Part shown: positions 1 through 8,500 of the stretch, one piece after another
Layout of the letters: the number at the start of each line of letters is the position of its first letter
Numbering within the stretch: the first letter of the stretch is position 1
Assembly (NCBI GenBank): GCA_031258625.1
Contig: JAIRMO010000023.1
Location: 1-12,897, forward strand
DNA: 12,897 nucleotides
Reading direction: 5' to 3'
Source of the DNA: Spirochaetaceae bacterium
GTDB taxonomy: Bacteria; Spirochaetota; Spirochaetia; Treponematales; Breznakiellaceae
The notes under the pieces: generated by a model
What the model was told of the DNA's origin: nothing
Seen by the model: only the letters and a program-made list of their open reading frames with translations
Databases searched by the model: none
Translations under genes and position numbers: made by a program

Positions 1-315
1 GCAAAAATAGACGGCGCGGGGGAGATTCAGATTCTGTGGTACATCATGCTCCCCGCCCTTTCCGGGGTTATCGTAACCAGCGCCATTCTGGCGATTTCAG
101 GTTCCCTGAAATCCTTTGATCTTTTATTCGTGATGACCCAGGGGGGGCCCGCAAAACAGACCAGCGTCCTTTCCCTCTATATGTACATCAAGGCCTTTGG
201 GACCTCGGTAAAATACCCCCTGGCAAACGCGATTTCTACCATCATGGTGGCGATTAGCTTTGTGCTGATTGGCCTTACCCAGGCGGTGGAAAAGCGCTTC
301 GGCGGTAAGGAGTAG
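1..315 (+). CDS. ABC transporter permease, MalF/UgpA type (3' end only)
   Basis: Inner-membrane permease of a binding-protein-dependent importer for sugars, glycerol phosphate or similar solutes. The window starts inside the gene in frame 1, and 104 residues up to the TAG at 313-315 are seen. The first residues, AKIDGAGEIQILWYIMLP, are the EAA loop (consensus EAAxxDGA-16-LP), the cytoplasmic contact with the ATPase. After it come a hydrophobic segment (about residues 20-42), the MTQGGP motif typical of MalF-like permeases, and a last membrane helix (about 75-95) before the charged tail VEKRFGGKE. This part has no frame damage. The next gene should be the MalG-like partner, and its AAGGAG ribosome site overlaps the end of this gene, but that partner is broken. 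The substrate cannot be read from this fragment. The family call is secure. Confidence 0.9.
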   Translation, partial: AKIDGAGEIQILWYIMLPALSGVIVTSAILAISGSLKSFDLLFVMTQGGPAKQTSVLSLYMYIKAFGTSVKYPLANAISTIMVAISFVLIGLTQAVEKRFGGKE

Positions 316-317
316 CG

Positions 318-844
318 ATGGCAATATAGACAGGAGTTTTTCGCTGTACAAGGCGCTTATTTACCTGGTAATACTGATTTTACGGTACTGGCCGTCTACC
401 CCATCCTTTGGCTTATTGTCCGGTCCTTTAAGACCCCCCAGGAACACCTCAGTTCAAGCAAATGGCCCTGCCGAAACTCTGGTTTACCGGCAGCTATCCC
501 TACGCCTGGCGGATGGGTAAGTTCGGGACGTTCATGGCCAACAGCGTGTTTTATACCGCCGTTACGGTGATCGCCGTGGGGCTCTACAATACCCGCCTGG
601 GGTGCTTATCCCCTATATCGGAATCGGCCTTCCTATGGGGGTGTACCCGGGCACGGAATTTAAGAAGGGCATTCCCGACGCTCTTATCGAGTCCGCCCGC
701 ATCGATGGGGCCAGGTGTCTTCGGATCTTTGCCAGCATCATCTTTCCCATGTCCGTCCCAGTGGCGATGACTGTGGGATCCTCACCTTTACGGCGACCTG
801 GGCAGATCACCAAAGGCGTGGCCGCAGGCGCGGTAAAAGGTTAA
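318..844 (+). pseudogene. Decayed ABC transporter permease, MalG/UgpE type
   Basis: Remnant of the second permease of the importer. From the ATG at 318 the frame stops at once (M-A-I-stop). MalG-like sequence can be followed only by changing frame: frame 2 near 341-378 (SLYKALIYLVILIL), frame 1 near 379-465 (TVLAVYPILWLIVRSFKTP), frame 3 near 468-600 (GKFGTFMANSVFYTAVTVIAV then GLYNTRLG), frame 2 near 602-775 (LIPYIGIGLP, then the EAA loop with IPDALIESARIDGA), frame 1 near 775-810 (GILTFTATW), and frame 2 to the TAA at 842-844 (ITKGVAAGAVKG, the usual MalG C-terminus). Compared with the usual 270-280 residues, about 50 are missing at about 577-580 and about 60 near 805, so two deletions accompany at least five frame changes. 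Pseudogene status is clear from the sequence. Loss of the transporter's function is inferred. Confidence 0.88.
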
Positions 845-880
845 TAGACTTGTTCGATAACCCTACTGGCAGGCAGTCAA

Positions 881-930
881 TTATTAATAATAAGGCAACG
901 CTGATTAGCCACACGTTAATCAGCGTTGCC
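881..930 (-). terminator. Rho-independent terminator of the antiporter gene
   Basis: A perfect 14-bp inverted repeat (894-907 GGCAACGCTGATTA pairs with 917-930) has a 9-nt loop and abuts the antiporter stop codon at 931-933. Read on the minus strand, the stem is followed by a T/A-rich run (TTATTATTAATAA, 893 to 881). The plus strand has no T-run after the stem, so it mainly serves the minus-strand gene. Confidence 0.8.
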
Positions 931-2985
931 CTAAGCGCCCCGTTTGAGCAGGAGGGCGGCGTCTTCTTTAAAATCGGCGCTGATCACCTGTTCCCGGAGG
1001 GTCTCATCCTTGAGGACAGATCCGATGGCGGCAAGGAATTGGATATGGGGGCCGCTGGTTTTTTTGGGGGAGATTACCAGGATAAAGAGCCGGGATTTTT
1101 CACCGTCCAGGGATTCAAAATCAACCCCTTCTTTTTTGATCCCCACCGCCACACATATATCCGTTACCGCATCGCTTTTGCCGTGGGGCAGGGCTATGCC
1201 GTGTTCCATACCGGTACTCATGGTTTTTTCCCGCCGCAGCACATCCCCCAGGGCCTCATCCCGGTCCAGGAGTTTCCCCTGGGAATCCAGGAGGTTCACC
1301 AATTCCGTGATGATCTCCTCCTTGGTATTCCCCGAAAGATCCAGGATGATACAATCGGGGGTGATCAGGGAAAGGACCTCCTCCCGGCTCCGGCCTTGCA
1401 GATTGGAGATTTCCTGTTTCATCGCCCTGGGGTCCGATGAATTTTTCAGCTTTTGTATGGTATCATGCAGGCCCAGGATAACTTCGTACACGGCGGTTTT
1501 TACCAAGGGCATATCCACCTGACTGGTCTCTATGGTTACGGTACTTCCCGTTTTGGTGATGGAAAGGGCGATATCCCCCTTCCGGGCCTGGGAAAGGCCC
1601 TCATCGATATTCATCATCTGCACGTAAAATCCCTCGGCCCTGAGGTCCTTGAGGAGGGTGTCGAGGACCATGCCGGCGATCTCGTCGGAGTGGAATTCCC
1701 AGACCGCCGTGGCGGAATCATCCCCTTTCACGGGTTTTTTGGTCCCGGACCCGGAAATTTTGAGGAAAGCGCTTAACAGGGGGGGCGCGGCCAGGGTGGT
1801 TGCCAGGGTCATGAGGATGATCACCGCGAAAAGCTGGTTGTCCAGGATCCCCGAAGCAAGGCCGATACCGGCGATGATCAGGGCCACCTCTCCCCGGGGG
1901 ACCATCCCCGCCCCTATCCGCAGGGCCCCCCGGCCGTTAAAGCCCAGGAGCAGGGCCGGACCGCCGCAGCCGGCTATTTTGGCCAGGATCGCTCCGGCGG
2001 TGTACAGGGCCCCAAAGATCAACACCCGGAGGGAGAAAATCTCCCCCACATTGACCATCATCCCCATAACCGCGAAAAAGAGGGGAACGAAAAATTCGTA
2101 CAGCCCCCGGATCCGCTCCTGAATAACCGCGGCAATGTCGGTCTTGGAGAGGGAAAGCCCCGAAATATAGGCGCCGATGATCATGGCCAGCCCCTGTTTT
2201 TCAAAAACACCCGCGAGGATCAGGGCCAGACCCAGGGCGAGGATGGAAAAATCAAAGCTGTGTTTAAAGAGTTTGAGGAAAAGGGCGATCTTTTTTGAAA
2301 AAATGAGCCCCAGGAGGGTAAACCCCAGCCAAATACCCAGGGCTTTTCCGGCAATACCCAGGATGCCCGCGGCGTTTAAGGAACCCCCGCCCCCGGTGAT
2401 CGCCGCCACGATCCCCAAGACCACCGCCAGCATGATGATCCCCAGGACATCGTCAAATACCGCCGCGGCGAGGATCGTCACCCCTTCGGGGGAATCCATC
2501 CGTTTATGGTCCGAGAGGATCCGGGCGGTGATACCCACGGAGGTAGCGGTGGAAAGGATCCCCAAAAAAAGGCACCGGGGATCCATAAAAGAACTGTGGA
2601 GCAGGGCAACCCCCGTAAGATCCCCAAGGGCAAAGGAAAAAGCCACTCCCCCAATACCGATGACCCCGCCGGCCAGGGAATACCGGAGGAAAAGCCCCAG
2701 ATCCGTTTCCAGGCCGGAGGCAAAGAGCAGGATAATTGAAGCTACCGTGGCAAAGGCGTACAATTCGGCGCTGACCGCCAAGGCTCCCGGTTCCAGGGGG
2801 AAAAATCCCCGGGGGAAACCCGGCAAGGCCAGCCCCCCCAGGGCGTAGGGGCCGATGATGACCCCCGCGAGGAGTTCCCCCAATACCGGGGGAATTCCCA
2901 GCCCCTTGGCCAGCCTGCCGCAGATACGGACCGCAAAGATGATAAAACCAAGCTGTAATACCAGTTCCGCCATCCGCTCACTCAT
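931..2985 (-). CDS. Cation:proton antiporter (CPA2) fused to a PTS EIIA domain
   Basis: Inner-membrane Na+ or K+/H+ exchanger with a cytoplasmic phosphotransferase domain, 684 residues. Residues 1 to about 390 form a Na+/H+ exchanger domain of about twelve hydrophobic helices, starting LGIPPVLGELLAGVIIGP, the CPA2 signature, with the VFDDVLGIIML acidic pair typical of CPA2 proton antiport. A linker of about 100 residues follows. Residues about 530-680 match the fructose/Ntr-type EIIA fold: GMEHGIALPHGK holds the phospho-accepting His601, and SGPHIQ holds the second conserved His647. Transport could therefore be tuned by PTS phosphorylation, a family-based inference. I chose the ATG at 2985 because an AAAAAAGGG site lies 7 nt upstream. 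The frame stays open to a TTG at 3063, but without a ribosome site. It is followed by its own terminator. The ion is not predictable from the sequence. Confidence 0.9.
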   Translation of the reverse strand: MSERMAELVLQLGFIIFAVRICGRLAKGLGIPPVLGELLAGVIIGPYALGGLALPGFPRGFFPLEPGALAVSAELYAFATVASIILLFASGLETDLGLFLRYSLAGGVIGIGGVAFSFALGDLTGVALLHSSFMDPRCLFLGILSTATSVGITARILSDHKRMDSPEGVTILAAAVFDDVLGIIMLAVVLGIVAAITGGGGSLNAAGILGIAGKALGIWLGFTLLGLIFSKKIALFLKLFKHSFDFSILALGLALILAGVFEKQGLAMIIGAYISGLSLSKTDIAAVIQERIRGLYEFFVPLFFAVMGMMVNVGEIFSLRVLIFGALYTAGAILAKIAGCGGPALLLGFNGRGALRIGAGMVPRGEVALIIAGIGLASGILDNQLFAVIILMTLATTLAAPPLLSAFLKISGSGTKKPVKGDDSATAVWEFHSDEIAGMVLDTLLKDLRAEGFYVQMMNIDEGLSQARKGDIALSITKTGSTVTIETSQVDMPLVKTAVYEVILGLHDTIQKLKNSSDPRAMKQEISNLQGRSREEVLSLITPDCIILDLSGNTKEEIITELVNLLDSQGKLLDRDEALGDVLRREKTMSTGMEHGIALPHGKSDAVTDICVAVGIKKEGVDFESLDGEKSRLFILVISPKKTSGPHIQFLAAIGSVLKDETLREQVISADFKEDAALLLKRGA

Positions 2986-3083
2986 ACACATGCCCTTTTT
3001 TGGAATCAGAACGGTATGACCCGCTCCGGCCGCACTCTCAAATTTGAATTTTGAAAACTTCAAAAACTATACACGATGAACCT

Positions 3084-3109
3084 GTTCCAACTCCGGTTGG
3101 TTTTGGAAC
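3084..3109. repeat. Inverted repeat upstream of the antiporter gene
   Basis: GTTCCAA (3084-3090) and TTGGAAC (3103-3109) form perfect 7-bp arms. A competing inner pairing CCAAC-TCCG-GTTGG lies at 3087-3100. A second short palindrome, TTTTGAA-AAC-TTCAAAA, is at 3049-3065. Both lie in the 281-bp gap where the antiporter's promoter and leader should be, so either an operator or a leader hairpin is possible. I found no convincing -35/-10 pair for the antiporter here. Confidence 0.4.
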
Positions 3110-3266
3110 TACTTTTATATTAAAAACACTTCAATAGCCGGACGGTTAAGGGCAGGACAAAAGAGGAGTGTCTCACTGAAAAACAAGGGGTCGTATCATG
3201 GTAAAGCTCCCCTGAGAAAAGTCCTTGGGCCGTTCGGGAACCCCGCCGATTCCCCGGGTTTTCCCC

Positions 3267-3860
3267 CTATTTATAGGTAACCATACGGTCCGGGGCATTC
3301 CTTCTTGAGGCGCTGCTTACCGCATCGGCGCCCGGGGGCAGGCGTCCTATCCGCACCAGGGCCACGGCGCTGTGGCCGCCGGGAAGTTCCAACTCGGTTT
3401 TAAAACGGTTGTTTACGGTGTCCATGGGACCGGTGTAGATCCGGGAACCCAGCCCCAGGGCCTGGGCGGCCAGGTATATGCTTTGGGTCGCCAAGGCGCA
3501 GTCCAGGATTTCAGAGCCGTTGGTTTTTCCGTCCCCGGCGGCGGAGATGATGATAAGGATATTCCCCTCGGGCATATTCGGGACAATTCTGCTTGAAAGT
3601 GCCCGGTTTTGAACCACCGTAAAATGCCATGGCTGGCGGTTACGGGCGCTGGGGGAACGTATCCCCGCGGCAATGATGGTATCCAGTTCCGTCTTGGTGA
3701 TGTCCCCGGCAACGAAATTCGCGGCCCCATAGTGGTTGATGATGGGCTCCGCCTTCCCTAAATCCTGGGCGTCCAGATCGGGGCTCCCCCCTCCAAAACC
3801 GGGTATACCGGTGATTAACAACAGGAGCAGGATGCCTACCGGACTTTTTTGTTTTTTCAT
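3267..3860 (-). CDS. Exported nitroreductase-family flavoprotein
   Basis: Putative FMN-dependent NAD(P)H oxidoreductase, 197 residues. The motif SPSARNRQPWHFTVV (residues 69-83) is the FMN-binding and dimer signature of the nitroreductase family. ILIIISAAGDG (about 101-111), the helix DCALATQSIYLAAQALGLGSRIYTG (about 120-144, quoted by position only for its role) and the closing strand ALVRIGRLPPG (167-177) fit the usual core. Residues 1 to about 25 are unlike cytoplasmic members: MKKQKS, then a hydrophobic run GILLLLLITGIPGFGG, read as a Sec signal peptide or anchor. There is no lipobox cysteine. The start is the ATG at 3860, because AGGAGG lies 6 nt upstream; the TTG at 3881 lies upstream of that site. 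Substrate unknown. It is short for the family, with a reduced lid region. Export is inferred from the N-terminus alone. Confidence 0.85.
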   Translation of the reverse strand: MKKQKSPVGILLLLLITGIPGFGGGSPDLDAQDLGKAEPIINHYGAANFVAGDITKTELDTIIAAGIRSPSARNRQPWHFTVVQNRALSSRIVPNMPEGNILIIISAAGDGKTNGSEILDCALATQSIYLAAQALGLGSRIYTGPMDTVNNRFKTELELPGGHSAVALVRIGRLPPGADAVSSASRRNAPDRMVTYK

Positions 3861-3866
3861 AAATTC

Positions 3867-3875
3867 CCTCCTCCT
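3867..3875 (-). promoter_or_regulatory. Ribosome binding site of the nitroreductase gene
   Basis: On the minus strand this reads AGGAGGAGG, two overlapping perfect AGGAGG cores, 6 nt before the ATG at 3860. It settles the start against the upstream TTG. Confidence 0.85.
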
Positions 3876-3926
3876 ATTCAAAATCCGGGTAATACCCTAA
3901 AGACGCCGCGACGAGTTATTACCGAT

Positions 3927-3955
3927 ACTGTATTTGTTTTCCGTGGGACTGTCAA
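3927..3955 (-). promoter_or_regulatory. Sigma-70-type promoter of the nitroreductase gene
   Basis: On the minus strand a perfect TTGACA -35 (3955-3950) is followed after 17 bp by TACAGT (3932-3927), a 4/6 match to TATAAT. Transcription should begin near 3920, leaving a leader of about 60 nt with the AGGAGG site at its end. Confidence 0.7.
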
Positions 3956-4074
3956 TGGGACGCATCAACATTTAACCCGTTCAGGAATTCCGCACTCAAC
4001 ACTTTACGGTTTGGCAAATTTTTTGAATTCGGAATTACGGTTGAATTCCCCAAAACAACTGAAAATCCCCCGGC

Positions 4075-4103
4075 TTGTTTTTTATACGGACTTGGTTTAT
4101 ATA
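4075..4103 (+). promoter_or_regulatory. Candidate promoter directly upstream of exonuclease III
   Basis: TTGTTT (4075-4080), a 17-bp spacer and TATATA (4098-4103) fit a sigma-70-type promoter (4/6 and 5/6 matches). The expected start lies only one to three bases before the ATG at 4112, and no Shine-Dalgarno sequence is present, so the mRNA would be nearly leaderless. The AT-richness of this gap weakens the evidence somewhat. Confidence 0.5.
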
Positions 4104-4111
4104 TAAAAATA

Positions 4112-4906
4112 ATGCGTGTTTTGTCATGGAATGTTAATGGGATCCGGGCGGTGGAACGGCGGGGGTTTGTTTCCTGGCTCAGGGATGAATCCCCGGATGT
4201 ACTTTGTGTCCAGGAGACTAAGGCCAGGCCGGAGCAGCTTATCCCGGATTTAATCAGTCCCCAGGATAATAGGGGAGGGGTTTACACATCCTATTGGGCC
4301 AGCGCGAAAAAAGCCGGGTATTCCGGGGTGGCTATTTACAGTAAAATCCATCCCGTGGAGGTAAAGCCCCTGGGGATAGCCGAATTCGATGATGAGGGCC
4401 GGGTTTTGCAGGCTGAATTTAAGGATTTTACCCTGATCAACGCCTATTTCCCCAATTCCCAGGATGCCGGCGCCCGGTTGGGGTATAAGCTGGCCTTCTG
4501 TGATGCCATATTGAAATTATGTAACACCCTGGTTTCCCAGGGCCGGCATTTGGTCCTCTGCGGGGATTATAACATAGCCCATACCCCCATTGATCTGGCG
4601 CGGCCCAAGGAAAACGAGGGTAACGCCGGGTATCTTCCTGAGGAACGGGCCTGGATGGATACCTTTATCGGGGCGGGGTATGTGGATACGTTCCGTCATT
4701 TTCATGCCGGCGAGGGAGGGCATTACAGTTGGTGGTCCTACCGGATGAGCGCCCGGGAACGAAACGTGGGATGGAGAATCGACTATCATTGTGTCGATCC
4801 CGGCTTTATGCCCAGGGTCAAATCTTCGATAATCCGTCCCGAGGTGGTGGGTGCGGATCATTGTCCGGTCCAGATAGAGTTAAAACTCCCCAAAAGGGAC
4901 GGATAA
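4112..4906 (+). CDS. xth: Exodeoxyribonuclease III / AP endonuclease
   Basis: Cytoplasmic DNA repair enzyme of the ExoA/Xth (endonuclease/exonuclease/phosphatase) fold, 264 residues, the normal length. It cuts DNA 5' to abasic sites and trims 3' ends in base excision repair. All catalytic blocks are present in order: SWNVNGIRA (Asn7), CVQETK (metal ligand Glu35), NAYFPN (Tyr112), CGDYNIAH (Asp152, Asn154), WRIDYH (Asp224) and GADHCPV (Asp249-His250 pair). The start is the ATG at 4112 because the MRVLSWNVNG beginning is standard for the family. It has no Shine-Dalgarno site and only an AT-rich run before it. The rhomboid gene follows after 4 nt, so the two are probably cotranscribed and perhaps translationally coupled. 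The family call is very secure. Confidence 0.97.
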   Translation: MRVLSWNVNGIRAVERRGFVSWLRDESPDVLCVQETKARPEQLIPDLISPQDNRGGVYTSYWASAKKAGYSGVAIYSKIHPVEVKPLGIAEFDDEGRVLQAEFKDFTLINAYFPNSQDAGARLGYKLAFCDAILKLCNTLVSQGRHLVLCGDYNIAHTPIDLARPKENEGNAGYLPEERAWMDTFIGAGYVDTFRHFHAGEGGHYSWWSYRMSARERNVGWRIDYHCVDPGFMPRVKSSIIRPEVVGADHCPVQIELKLPKRDG

Positions 4907-4910
4907 AACA

Positions 4911-5471
4911 ATGCGCCTTAAGTACAACGCCCCTACGGTATTGACCTTTGCTTTTATCAGCGCCGCGGTTTTGCTCCTGACCCAGACCTTGTTCCCCCGG
5001 CTCACCGGGACCTGGTTTGTGGTAAGCGGAAAGGGGAGTTTTAATCCCGCCGATTTTCGGAGTTGGATCACCCTTTTTACCCATGTGATGGGCCATGCCA
5101 ACTGGAACCACCTGGTCTCCAATTTTTCCTTTATCCTCCTCCTGGGCCCCATGCTGGAAACATCCTACGGTTCCCTGTCCCTGTTCCTGATGATCGCCGT
5201 TACCGCCCTGATCACGGGTATTCTGAACATCCTCCTTTTTTCCACCGCCCTTTTGGGGGCTTCCGGGGTAGTCTTTATGATGATCCTGCTGGCTTCATTC
5301 ACCAACTTCAATAAAGGGGAAATTCCCCTCACCTTTATTTTGGTCCTGGTCCTCTACCTGGGCCGGGAATTCCTCAATTCCTTTAACGCCGATGATATTT
5401 CCGAATTTGCCCATGTGGTGGGTGGTTTCTGTGGCAGCCTCTTCGGTTTTTTTAGACCCGCCAGACGCTAA
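4911..5471 (+). CDS. Rhomboid-family intramembrane serine protease
   Basis: Multi-pass inner-membrane protein, 186 residues, with about six hydrophobic helices (roughly 7-29, 67-85, 90-112, 113-130, 138-153, 165-181). Rhomboid landmarks are the luminal-loop block FTHVMGHANWNHLVSN (His67 and Asn71 of the HxxxN motif), the nucleophile motif GASG (116-119, Ser118), and the partner His168 in FAHVVGGFCG. These predict an active enzyme that cleaves transmembrane helices. The usual WR motif in loop L1 is not evident, which is common in short bacterial members. Translation starts 4 nt after the exonuclease III stop with only a distant AAGGGA upstream, so coupling is likely. A 92-bp gap follows before the alpha-2-macroglobulin gene. 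Substrate unknown. The lipoprotein next door is only a positional suggestion. Confidence 0.92.
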   Translation: MRLKYNAPTVLTFAFISAAVLLLTQTLFPRLTGTWFVVSGKGSFNPADFRSWITLFTHVMGHANWNHLVSNFSFILLLGPMLETSYGSLSLFLMIAVTALITGILNILLFSTALLGASGVVFMMILLASFTNFNKGEIPLTFILVLVLYLGREFLNSFNADDISEFAHVVGGFCGSLFGFFRPARR

Positions 5472-5563
5472 TCCCGGTATGAGCCTCCCTAGAGCGGCAG
5501 ACGGACCCGCGATCCGGCGTGGTATTTTGAACGGCGTTTTATTTCAACGGAGGTTCCTTCGAC

Positions 5564-8500
5564 ATGAATCATAGGTTTCGGCTTTTTACCGGCCTTCTCG
5601 TTTTTTGCCTTGCGGCAGGCGGCGTAGTCCTCTGCCTGGGCGGTTGTAACCGGAAGGAACCGGCCCGGTCCGTGACGGTGTTTTCCGGTTCCTCAGCAGC
5701 GCCGGGGGCGGCCGTAACGGATCTGGCGGATTACCGGATCGCCTATTACGAAGCCGCGGCCTGGGCGGAAGAAGACGCCCACGGAACCCTAACGGAAAGT
5801 GACGAGCCCTTCAGGATGGCCGATTATGGACCCCGGGGGGAACTCCCCCAGGAGATCCGCAAGCCCTCGATTTATGTGGTTTTTTCCCAGCCCGTGGTTC
5901 CCCTGGCAAAGCTGGGGGAACCCATCCGGCAGGACGATGCCGGGGGGCTTTTTACGATAGACCCGCCCCTGGAGGGGGTGTACCGCTGGTACGGGTCCCG
6001 GCTCCTCTCCTTTGAGCCGGAGACGGAAAACCTTCCCCAGCGGTCTTATAAGGTTACCCTCTCGGATACGCTGCGGTCCCTGGGGGGGAAGCCCCTGGAA
6101 GGGGAAAAAAGTTTTTCTTTTGAGACCGAGGGGCTTTCGGTTTTGTCCTGTTATCTGGGGGACGGGGAGGGGTACGTCAGCCCCCGGAACGCCCCCCCGG
6201 AGGAGGCGCGGAACATTACCCTGATCTTCTCCTATCCCGTTAACCTGGAGGAGATAGGCCGGTGGCTGGTTTTCCACGCCGGGGAAAAAACCTGGCCCTT
6301 CCGGGTGAGCCGCCCCGCCCGGATCGAAGGCCGGGGTCTGACGGCGGAACAGGGGGTCCTCGTAACCCTCAACGAGGCCCTCCCCATGGATACCGAGGCG
6401 AAACTCACGGTTCTGGCCGGGGCCCGGTCGGAACCGGGGTGGCTGGGTTCCAAGGAAGACTGGAATTTCACCTTTCACACCCTCTTGCCCTTTCGGTTTG
6501 ACGAAATTTACGTCCGGTCCATCACCTCCCCCCATACCAGGGAGGGAGATTCCATACCCATAACCCTCGTTTTTAGCCACCCGGTGGATCCCGCGGAGGC
6601 GGAACAATACTTTTTTATAGAAGGAATGCCCCCGGCCGCGGCGGAAAACATCCGCGTTTACGGTACGTCGGTGGTGTTGGACGGCTTTCCCCTGGAATAC
6701 CGCCACGATTACCAGGTTCGGATCTCCGGGGACCTCAAAGACCTGTGGGGCCGGCCCCTGGGAAAGGCCGAACAGGTCCTGGCCCGGGTAGGGGAAGCCT
6801 CAAGTTATGTGTATACCCGGAATACGGGTCCCCGGATGCTGGAGGGGGCCTTTCCCCCCCGGGTGATCTGGGAGGCCCAGAACCCCCTGTCTTTGCGGTT
6901 CCTTTCCCGGGCCGCCGCCGGTCCCTATGAACGGGTCCCCCCGGAATCCCTGAAGGCCATGGACCGCTCACAATTCCCCGCCAATTCCAAGCGGTTTTTT
7001 ATGGAAAACCTGGAGCCTTACCTGGGGCCCGGGGGCCGGGGCAGCGCGGCCATGGCTTGGGACTACGAGGCCCGATCCTCCTGGGGGAAACGGGAGGTCT
7101 ACCGGGACCGGGATTGGCTCACCGTCCAGGTAACCGATATGGGTATCACGGTCCGGTACGGGTATAACAAGGTCCTGGTCTGGGTTACCCGGCTTTCTTC
7201 CGGGGAACCCATCGCCGGGGCCCGGGTAGAACTCCTGGAGGGGACGGGTCCTGTCCGGGAGGGCCTCACCGATGCCCAGGGCCTGGGGGTCTTTGAGTTC
7301 CCCGACGGGGCCTTTGTTGCCCGGTTCACCCAGCCTGCAAGCTCCCTCCAGCGGGACGGTTCCGTGGGGAAGGGCCTCCGTATCCGGGTGAGCCAGGGGG
7401 GCGGAGCCCGGGCCGGGGGGGATCAGGCGGAATTCATCCCCAACGACAGCCACAATATGTGGCGTTTCGATCTGGAAGCCACGGTTTCTCCTTTTGCCGC
7501 GGAGGCCCCCCGGCCGGTGATCTTCCTCTTTACCGACCGGGGTCTCTACCGGCCCGGGGAAACCGTTACCTTCCGGGGTATAGACCGGAACCTGAACCGG
7601 GGCCATTTTGAGGTATACCAGGGGCCCTATACTATTGAAGTAAGCAGCGGCGGTTACCAAGCCCCGGAGATCGCCTCCATCCACGGGGTAAGTTCCGGGA
7701 ATGGGGGAAGCCACGGTTCCTTTACCCTCCCCGCCGACCTGGATCCCGGGGTATATACCATCCGGTATAAACGGGGGGAAGCCGCCTACGCCCTGCCCTT
7801 TACGGTGGCGAATTTTGAACGGGCCCGGGTTGCCCTTTCCCTCAAGTTCCCGGACATCCCCTTTTATGCCGGGGAAACCCTTTCCGCCCGGCTTTCCGCC
7901 TCCTACCTGGCCGGGGGCGGCCTTTCCGGGGCGGCCTATTCCTGGTATTGGACCAGGGAACCCCGGAACTTTAACCCCGGCGGGGACTGGCAGTATTGGC
8001 GCTTCGGCCCGGAACTTTCCGACGGCCGTTCCTTTGTGAGCCGGGGGGAGGGAACCCTGGGGCCCGATGGAAGCGCCGATATAAGCCAGGTCCCCCTCGC
8101 GGAGGGGGTTGAGGGGGCCGCCTACCAATATCGGCTGGAAACCGCGGTACAGGACGCGGCCCGTCAGGAAATCGCCGGCCGGGGTTCGGTTACGGTCCAC
8201 CCCGCTTCCTTCTATATCGCCGCCCGGCTGGATCCAGGTACAACCCCAACGGCTACGGCCGCGGACACCTCCCCTTCGGCCTGGTTTCTGCCCGCGGGAA
8301 GCCCCGCGGCGATAAGCTGGGCCCTGCTTTCCCCGGAGGGGGAACCCTACCGGGGGCCGGAAAACTGGCAGGGGGAGCTTGCCTACGAGCTGGTACGGTA
8401 CGAGTGGAAGCAGGCCCGTCAAGCCGGGGTGGGAGGCCGGGTAAACCTCCTCTGGGAACGGGTCGAAACCGTGGAAGAAGGGGGAACCCTGGAACTCAAG

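Noticed and set aside
1649..2848. Plus-strand open frames of 157 and 223 codons opposite the antiporter
   Set aside because: The Arg/Pro/Ser-rich products are unlike any family, while the minus strand encodes a full exchanger domain.
2986..3063. 26-residue N-terminal extension of the antiporter from a TTG start
   Set aside because: There is no ribosome site before the TTG, a good one precedes the ATG at 2985, and the family starts close to that ATG.
3110..3170. Promoter for the antiporter from TTGAAG and TATAAA on the minus strand
   Set aside because: The two hexamers are only about 9 bp apart, and no alternative -35 is at a proper distance.
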